Assembly: GCA_958430865.1 (NCBI GenBank)
Contig: CAUDNR010004308.1
Span: 43,820-56,850, forward strand
Length of the DNA stretch: 13,031 bases
Source: Entrophospora sp. SA101
Taxonomy: Eukaryota; Glomeromycota; Glomeromycetes; Entrophosporales; Entrophosporaceae
Direction of reading: 5' to 3'
Made by a program: the position numbers and the translations under genes. Positions 6,861-13,031 of this stretch are shown piece after piece. The stretch's first letter is position 1. Each line of letters opens with the position of its first letter. A model generated the notes under the pieces. The model was not told the DNA's origin and ran no database searches. It worked only from the letters and a program-made list of their open reading frames with translations.

Positions 6861-7833
6861 ATCTTATTATTATTGTTATTATATAAATAAAAAATTTGAT
6901 TTTCGGTTAGGAACACTAACCTCACAAGAAAAGGCATTTGCTACACTATAAGAGAGGCATGTCTACTTCACTTATAACATTACATGGTTGTGCAATGTGT
7001 TTTTAAAAATTGCAGTTTTTTATAATATATATTAATTATTAATATTAGGTTTTAAAAAAATACACGTTTTAATAAAATTTTTTACATAGTAATAGTAATA
7101 GTTGTCGAGTATCTTCTCAAAGATTAATGATTTGTTATGACCGGATAGCATTAATTATATACAAAAATTTACAAACCTTTGTTTATAATATATTAATTAT
7201 TAATTAGAGATTTAAAAAAATATCCGAATTAAAATATCAACTCTTTTCTCTAAAATGTTAACAAATGTGAATCAATCAATTGAAAGTTACTGCTCGTTAA
7301 TTATTACTAATGATATTAATCAATAAACATTAAATTATAGTAACAATAGTAAAAGAAAAGATGTGACGAATGACTAATTTAACCACCGTAAATTTATCAT
7401 TATCTTTTTATTTTAGCCTTATTTTATAAATTATAATAATATTTTGGAATAATAAACTTTTTACAATTTTTTGATTCTTGTTAAATGGTGAGGTATCATT
7501 TTGGTCAATTAACAATCATGGCTTAAACTCCTTGTCGGTCAATTGCAAATAATTCGGTCTTGTCAATTAATTGGTTTATGAATTTACTCTTTCTTGTACC
7601 TAGAGGAATCTATGAGCACACTTGATGATACCAGATAACTGTAAATAAGACCTTTTACAATGCTATAAATTCCTTTTATTCACTTGTGATCGATTTGTTT
7701 AGTTGTTTACATTTTTTGGCTGATTGCAAACTCGCTTTGGTTTACATGCAAAACAACTTAAGTAACTTGTTTAACAGCATTTCTTTTATGATTGCAATAA
7801 CATTACCAGCATTAATCCTTTGGCGATACTCAT
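6861..7833. other. Gene-free AT-rich region
   Basis: No coding region seen. There is a hairpin GGTTAG-GAACA-CTAACC at 6905-6921. Two related AT-rich segments occur at 7018-7067 and 7178-7227 (TTTATAATATA...TTAATTATTAAT...TTTAAAAAAATA), probably copies of a small repeat. Between 7500 and 7570 the word GTCAATT recurs several times. Confidence 0.45.
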
Positions 7834-7970
7834 TAACACCCACCAGTTAACCAACGTTATTCCTAGCCTTTGCTTACTCACTAAAGCAAATTACGCTACT
7901 ACTCGTTGTTAACACTCACTAGTTAACCAACGTTAGTCCTAACCTTGCTTTCTTGCTCACTAAAGTAAAT
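7834..7970 (+). repeat. Imperfect tandem duplication, ~76-bp period
   Basis: Unit 1 starts TAACACCCACCAGTTAACCA at 7834 and unit 2 starts TAACACTCACTAGTTAACCA at 7910. Both continue with ACGTTA, TCCTA, CCT, TTGCT and ACTCACTAAAG or GCTCACTAAAG, then AAAT. Differences are scattered point changes and small indels. No coding frame is associated. Confidence 0.75.
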
Positions 7971-8657
7971 AAATGTGGCTTTTTTTACCAAAGCTCCACA
8001 ATTGTTGCCTTTTATCAAGGCATTAACTACACTGTTCTTTATCAAAGCGCTTTAGACAAAGAAAATAAAGACAATGTTTTTTATTTTTATTTTTAAAAGT
8101 TTATTAACGATTTAACTTTATTTAGTAAAATAATGAGAGTTTTATTCTATTAGGATGTTAATTATCTATTATTTTCACCTGCAAGGACCCGAAATCATGC
8201 TTTTTCAAGCGAAGACCAGATATTATCCTTAATGAAATTTCATTGATCATTACAATAAGGACAAAGATAAAGATGGGGTTTATTACCTTTTGATCTCGTT
8301 AAGGTTGATATGAATAATAGCTGACGATCTTAAGCTGAGTCTGTAAAGTTCTGCTTAACGGCACTGAAAAATTTTAACGTAGGCTTCTAGGTCTGCCTGA
8401 AAATAAATCTTTAACGCCTATAATATTAATATTAGTCTCTTGATTTTTCATTATCAATCAATTCTTAGATCAATAGAAAATTATAAAATGGTAGGAACTT
8501 TGTTATCAATAATAATATTATTATGTAATTTGAAGCATTGTCTAAAGACAATCATCGAGCAATTGTTACCAAAATATTTTTATTATTAATTTTCATACAT
8601 ATCAATTAAAAATAAAGATTATTCTATTCGAATTTACAAAAATTACGCGCTTATTAT
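7971..8657. other. Gene-free region downstream of the UHRF1-like gene
   Basis: No coding region seen. It contains short T and A runs and a somewhat less AT-rich segment at 8280-8420 without recognisable RNA or protein features. The end next to 8658 is the 3' flank of the UHRF1-like gene; its AATAAAT sequence right at the stop (minus strand) may serve for polyadenylation. Confidence 0.45.
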
Positions 8658-10928
8658 TTATTTACCATAAGTTGGTATAATACTTTTTAGCGTATCAACC
8701 AAATTTTGATTTTTAGTAAATTTTAAATCCTCCTTGAATTCGGTTCGGCATTCTGGGCATTTTCTACCATAGTGATTCACAGATTGTGTGATACATTCCT
8801 TACAAACGTTATGTGTGCATGGTGTAGTAACAGGATCTTGCACCAGCTCATGACATACTGGACATTTAAAATGATTTTCAACAAGACTTGAAATCAATTC
8901 GGCCAAGGTTTCATATTCTGTTCCTAACACAATATTCCAAACGCGATTATTCAAATTATCTTTTTTAATCAATTTTGAGATGTCACCAGGTAATTTGTAA
9001 TTTTGAATTTTCTTTGCCTTTTTTGACGATGATGATGATGAAGTAGATGAACCTTGAGTTAAACCACGTTTTTTATCATTTGTATCCTTACATTCCTCTG
9101 GTATATACATTTTCAACCCTAAGCTGGCAATTCTTTTTTTCCCTTCTGGAGTCCAAGGAGCTGGTTCAATGTCATCACGTCGCATAAGATATCTCCAAAC
9201 GATAAAACCAGATGCTCCTTTTTCAGGCCAATACTTTTGAATTTATACGATGCAAAATTAAATAATATTCTTAAATATTAATTTAAAAAATTATAATTAT
9301 TACAATTATTATTTTTTTTACCTTGACAATTTTATAAATTCCATCATAACGAACTCCTTCATCTGGTGCATATTTTGGGTTATGTTTTTTCAATTTTTCA
9401 GTACGACAAACTCTAATTGGTTTACTATTTTTCCAATTTTTCGCTACTGCGCCTGTCTTATTGTTGAAATTTGCGTCACACGTACGTGCAAGTGCTTCGT
9501 TTTGTTTTGTAAGTTCTTGATCGCTAGTTTGACTAGCGACTCGTTTATTACCAGTTTTCAAATCTCTTCCACCACTACCAGTATATGTGAACTCTTCACC
9601 ATTATCTTTGTCTTCAGGATATCCGCCTCCGAGAACAATCGAAACAGCACCTACAATTGCTTTTCCTGCTATGCCAGCAACAGGTGGACTAATTTGAACA
9701 ATTATAATTGTAATTATAATTGTTATTATTACCGCTATTAATAATGTGCCTTAAATTTTTTTTAAAAAAAGAGAGATTATATATATATATTATTTGATCA
9801 ACTCACCGATGAACTCCAGATTCAGAACAACTAACACGATACTTCCAAGATGAACCAACTGGGATTCCAGGTATCGGTCCAAAATGATCAGAGCCAACCA
9901 CTTCACACTTTTTGGTTGTACCAACACAAGCCATACCACCACCCCATTTTCTTGTTTGTGTAGCTGAAGGCATTTTTGCTTTTTTGGAATTGCTAAGATC
10001 TAACCTTTGACCAGCCAGTATCACCTTACTGTTATCATTTGTACATGAGTCACAAAACCTTGATTAAATTAAAAAAAAAATTTTGAATAAAAATACAACC
10101 AATTAATTAATTAAACTAATTATTTATTTAGTTAGCTAGTTACCAGTCACCTCCTGGTAGAGATTGCAAAGGAGGATTCAAACAATTGAAATGATAATAA
10201 TATTGACATTCATCACAAACAATAGTATTTTCTTCGTCGTCCTTTCCTCCGCAAAGATTACAACCGCACTCCTTACACTTTTTTCTTTTATTATTATTAC
10301 ACTTTTCACAATAATATTCTTCTTCAATTGTGTTGCCACAATTTTCTGTAGTAATAGCATCATTATTATTACCATTTGTAGTTTGGTCTTTATCGTTATT
10401 AGTTGGACCATTTTGTTGTGGTTGGTCTTCTTTTGATGACTCTTGTGCTACTACAGTTTCTTTGACTGTTGTTGGTGATGAAGAAGAAATATTATCATCG
10501 TAATTACTGGAGTTATTGTTATTATTGTCAAGATTATTATCAAGGTTAAATTCTTGTTGATTAATTGAAACTTTCTGAAAAAGTAGGATGGTGTTGGTAT
10601 TTTTAATTCCATAATGAAAGAGTGTATTCCCATCCTCTAGCTACATGCAAAATTAAAAGAATTTAATTATATATATTATTATATCATATATTTTTACAAG
10701 TTTCTTATATTTGATGGTAATATAAAAGTTGTTTAAATTTGTTATAGTCACTTATATATACAATCTCTTTTTTGTTACCTGTTTACCACCAAAAAATAGT
10801 CTTTGTTTTTCTGGTGAATATTTTTCTCCTGCCTTTTCATTTATTTTTTCTCTGATTTCTTTAATATCATCAGTTGGGTTACATTGAATTTTGACGTCTT
10901 TTTCCTCATATCTAATGTATATGAACAT
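8658..10928 (-). CDS. UHRF1-type UBL-PHD-SRA-RING protein, lacking tandem Tudor domain (five exons)
   Basis: Exons (minus strand) 10928-10779, 10640-10144, 10058-9807, 9688-9322 and 9233-8658 join at GT-AG sites with matching phases (0, 2, 2, 0) into 1842 nt, 613 residues. Residues 1-74 are a ubiquitin-like domain ([30 protein letters not shown]). 75-157 is an Asn/Ser-rich linker. 161-221 is a zinc cluster plus PHD finger: C161/C164/C172/C175, then C177/C180, C192/C195, H200/C203, C218/C221. 271-440 is the SRA domain ([47 protein letters not shown]). By alignment with human UHRF1, V303 (thumb), Y323, D326, Y335, T336 (5-methylcytosine pocket) and N347-K348-R349 (finger) are kept. 493-497 (KKAKK) may be a nuclear signal. 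546-584 is a C3HC4 RING (C546, C549, C561, H563, C566, C569, C581, C584), a ubiquitin E3 module. In animals UHRF1 binds hemimethylated CpG and histone H3 and ubiquitinates H3 to recruit DNMT1; a similar nuclear role is inferred. Confidence 0.95.
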
Positions 10929-10943
10929 CTTTTAGGCGAAATT

Positions 10944-11081
10944 ATATATATATATATTTTAACGTGTAAAAAAAATTTTTTTTACGTGTTAAAAAAACAA
11001 TGTTTATAAAAAATTTTTTTTGGTAAATGATCCGTGTAATAGTAAACCAACAAGTGATAGGGCAAAGAAAAATATCACGTG
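10944..11081 (-). promoter_or_regulatory. Upstream region of the UHRF1-like gene: TATA tract, ACGTGT palindrome, CACGTG box
   Basis: Reading upstream from the ATG (10928): an alternating TA tract at 10944-10956; a 38-bp near-perfect inverted repeat at 10957-10994 (arms TTTTAACGTGTAAAAAAAA and TTTTTTTTACGTGTTAAAA, meeting at 10975/10976); a second A/T block at 11005-11020; and CACGTG at 11076-11081. The arms are complementary except in the core, where ACGTGT occurs in the same direction on both sides, as for paired binding sites. CACGTG is the classical bHLH/bZIP E-box core. Use as promoter elements is inferred from position only. Confidence 0.4.
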
Positions 11082-11236
11082 GAAGAGGTTATGTTGCAAA
11101 TCAATTCAAAATTCAAGTTTTCCTACTGATTTATAGATAATATACTCTATTTATTTATCTAGTATTAAATCTCTATTTCTTCCTCTAAAAGATAATCACT
11201 AGTATTCTTTCATAATGTTGGATAACAACTTTTTGA

Positions 11237-11620
11237 CTAGTGTGCGAAGGGGTTGTTTGCTCCATCAGCATCAGACAGAATGAAAATGTTATAGTAGACA
11301 TCATTGTAATAGATAAGAAACGAATTCTTTTTTTTTTTTCACTGATATCTAAATCAGCAATCAATTGGTCTTTCTGTTTGTTGGAGTTTCTTTTGGGTCA
11401 TATTTGTTTAATGATTCTTTGATAACATATTTTGCACATTCGATATTAACTGCATTGTCAAATTGTTTATAACTATCATGGCCATTCGCTGTCAATACGA
11501 GGCTTTCGGGAAACCTTGGTACTTTGCTACCAAATATTTGTGATTTTTACAACGAATTTCCTGATCGTTGGCAGAATTATTATATTCATAGTTATTTTGT
11601 AAATATGTTTGTTTCTTCAT
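11237..11620 (-). pseudogene. Frame-shifted protein remnant, unknown family
   Basis: On the minus strand an ATG at 11620 opens MKKQTYLQNNYEYNNSANDQ and continues through CKNHKYLVAKYQGFP to a stop at 11494-11492. A second frame, open 11546-11361, overlaps it and reads KVPRFPESLVLTANGHDSYK, then FDNAVNIECAKYVIKESL and KYDPKETPTN. A third shift after about 11363 reads LIADLDISEKKK, ending in an 11-base homopolymer (11328-11339). Beyond that, YYNIFILSDADGANNPFAH ends at TAG (11239-11237). The pieces look like one protein (roughly 120 residues or more) split by at least three frameshifts. I do not recognise the family. The homopolymer at one break could be a sequencing artefact, but the others are not at homopolymers. 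The plus-strand frame at 11240-11422 is its shadow. Confidence 0.55.
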
Positions 11621-12258
11621 AATGATGATATTATTATATTTATATTAATGTAATTTTTGTCCTATTTATTGTTACAATATTTATTAAAAATAACGTTTTG
11701 TTTATTCAGTAAATTATGTAATAAACATTTAATTTTGCATCAACTTTTCATTAAAATCATCGACTACTATCATTGCTATTGTGCTCAATTTCCTGACAAT
11801 ATCATTATTACGCTCAATTTTCCCCGATGATATTCAAGCTAATTTTGCCAGTTATAAATAAATTGAGACAATTTAACTAAGAAAGTATGAAACTAACCAA
11901 CTAATTTCTTTACCAAGTAATTCTCAAGTTGTTTCGCTGTTTTTGTAAAAAATATTTCTTGAAGTGTCAAGCCGAGATCAAGTATACATGTACATACATC
12001 AACCAATCTGATCTCTCTTAATCAATTTTGTTGCATTGGTACTTGCAACTATTCCATGGATAATAAAATAAATTGACTCTACTATGGACAGATTTATATT
12101 AAATATGTCAATTATATATACTTGAATGTTTCGATTTTTTTTTTTTGTTTTTTTTGTTTAGACCATCTAATGATGTACAACGAAACTTTTGACTTTAGCC
12201 ATTGAGGTAACTAAATTATTGACTAAAGGTAGTTTCTCACCATGGCCATTTTGGCGAT
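11621..12258. other. Gene-free AT-rich region
   Basis: No gene, RNA or transposon termini recognised. There is a T-rich tract at 12137-12161 and scattered A/T-rich words. One segment (11760-11830) repeats CTCAATTTYCYYGA twice about 40 bases apart, probably coincidental. Confidence 0.45.
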
Positions 12259-12369
12259 TTGACTAAAGTAAAAGCCCTTGACGTAAGTAAAACCATTTGC
12301 CGTAAGTAAAATCACTTGACGTAAGTAAAAAATGCTTGATACAAGTAAAAACGCTTGATACAAGCAACG
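12259..12369 (+). repeat. 19-bp minisatellite, about 5.5 units
   Basis: Units start at 12259, 12278, 12297, 12316, 12336 and 12355, each beginning TTG. The consensus is TTGACGTAAGTAAAANNNC; unit 4 has one extra A, and units 5 and 6 change ACGTAAG to ATACAAG. The last unit is partial. The repeat contains GTAAGTA, identical to a splice donor, in three units. It is non-coding in all frames, with stops. Confidence 0.85.
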
Positions 12370-12680
12370 ATAATGATGATGATAAAATAAGTTTATCAAA
12401 AGTTTAAAAATGTGTGTCCCGGGGATGAATAAAGAATTATTATATCATTGTATGTATATTGCAATGATGCAAGAAGAATAATTATCACGGGAGAATTAAA
12501 CTACTTGTTTTTTCTGTATATTTTCTTTCGAAATAAAAATGTCTCTAATTAAAACTATTCTTTATTATTACATCATAAAATTAAATTGTCTTTACATACA
12601 TATGAGTTGTGTTAAATTGATATTTTTTCGAATTTTTGACTTTTGAAGTTAACTACATGTAATGAAAATGCGCAATAATA
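12370..12680. other. Gene-free AT-rich region
   Basis: Nothing recognised apart from a short GAT triplet run just after the minisatellite and a CCCGGGG patch at 12418-12424. Confidence 0.4.
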
Positions 12681-12821
12681 CTAATAATGTGTTTGAGCTG
12701 TATTTAGTGCCTGAGTTTGAAACAACATAAATTGATCAATATTGGTACTAGAACGACCTTTACATAACACACAAGACAGGTTTTGGTGCATATTTTTGTA
12801 AGTTTGAAGATTTTGGTATCT
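12681..12821 (-). pseudogene. Short protein-like fragment, unknown
   Basis: An open minus-strand stretch of 46 codons reads RYQNLQTYKNMHQNLSCVLC, KGRSSTNIDQF, then MLFQTQALNTAQTHY before TAG at 12683-12681. It includes a CX2C pair in SCVLCKGRSS that could be half of a zinc site. After the stop the same frame stays open for 23 more codons. Amino-acid composition is protein-like, but I cannot assign a family. It may be an exon or a decayed fragment. Confidence 0.3.
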
Positions 12822-13031
12822 TCAAGAATGCTGAAATTCTTTTATTGTTTAATCACGATAAATTGATCACTAGAATTTACTTTAATATTAAGTAATGCAA
12901 TTTTCGCTTTTCAATCTGTTGGAAAAAGATTTAAATGTTGTACAAAAAAATTTTGTTATATGGTGCAAGTCACCTAGTCCCGCAACTTGCTGCGCCTCGT
13001 GGCCAATTTTGGGAAAATCACCAAAACTCAG
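12822..13031. other. Window edge with more GC-rich, possibly repetitive end
   Basis: Most of this is AT-rich and featureless, but the last ~65 bases (12964-13031) are clearly more GC-rich. They contain a GCAAGT...ACTTGC inverted repeat (12965-12970 and 12984-12989) followed by TGCGCCTCGTGGCC. This may be the border of a repeat or gene that continues outside the window. Confidence 0.35.

Noticed and set aside
9382..9741. 119-codon plus-strand Phe/Cys/Thr-rich frame
   Set aside because: Antisense to the SRA exon of the UHRF1-like gene, whose exon boundaries and domain matches are clear.
10164..10436. 90-codon plus-strand hydrophobic frame that could pass as a membrane protein
   Set aside because: Antisense of the Asn-rich linker and PHD exon; hydrophobic residues arise from reverse-complemented Asn, Asp, Glu and Lys codons.
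12259..12369. CRISPR-like array
   Set aside because: The 19-bp units are directly adjacent with no spacers; it is a minisatellite in a eukaryotic context.
1..13031. tRNA, rRNA or riboswitch genes
   Set aside because: I looked for T-arm (GGTTCRANNCC) and conserved rRNA words on both strands and found none.

Overview
This window looks like part of a fungal nuclear genome, most likely an arbuscular mycorrhizal fungus of the Rhizophagus type (Glomeromycotina). The reasons are a very AT-rich base composition, long gene-poor spacers, short GT-AG introns (about 66-138 bp), a protein-kinase C-terminus with the tail (TSRLLxFxNLP) I associate with the expanded Rhizophagus kinase family, and several decayed gene fragments and small transposable elements. 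The organism assignment is inference; no ribosomal RNA or other diagnostic gene is present.

Layout. 1-311 (+) is the C-terminal end of a protein kinase whose tail appears frame-shifted. 618-1137 holds two copies of one miniature inverted-repeat element, each with a perfect 8-bp target duplication (hAT type). The second copy sits inside a decayed gene remnant (about 778-1580). 1657-2790 (-) is an intact 377-residue protein with an N-terminal membrane anchor, a duplicated acidic segment and a C-terminal CCHC zinc knuckle. 3528-3823 (-) is a doubtful two-exon small gene. 4633-5198 (-) is the C-terminal end of a 4-coumarate-CoA-ligase-like acyl-CoA synthetase, broken by an in-frame stop. 5565-5885 is a GTTGCAAC repeat cluster running into an open frame with a BED/C2H2-like finger. 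Two copies of an unnamed dispersed repeat lie at about 4118-4256 and 5939-6052. 6350-8657 is mostly low-complexity and repeat DNA.

The best gene is at 8658-10928 (-): a five-exon UHRF1-type protein of 613 residues. All four introns can be placed at GT-AG sites with consistent phase. Its domains are ubiquitin-like, PHD (with pre-PHD zinc cluster), SRA and RING. The tandem Tudor domain of animal UHRF1, which reads H3K9 methylation, is not there; an Asn/Ser-rich linker of about 80 residues takes its place. Upstream lie a TATA tract, a 38-bp near-palindrome carrying ACGTGT on both sides of its centre, and a CACGTG box.

Beyond 11.1 kb there is a frame-shifted protein remnant (11237-11620, -), a 19-bp minisatellite (12259-12369), another small remnant (12681-12821, -) and a more GC-rich edge that may be the start of another repeat. 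The genes do not form an operon or pathway. The overall picture is one well-preserved chromatin gene and one intact membrane protein among transposon debris and pseudogenes. A UHRF1-type reader would fit with cytosine methylation of such repeats, but nothing in the window proves that.
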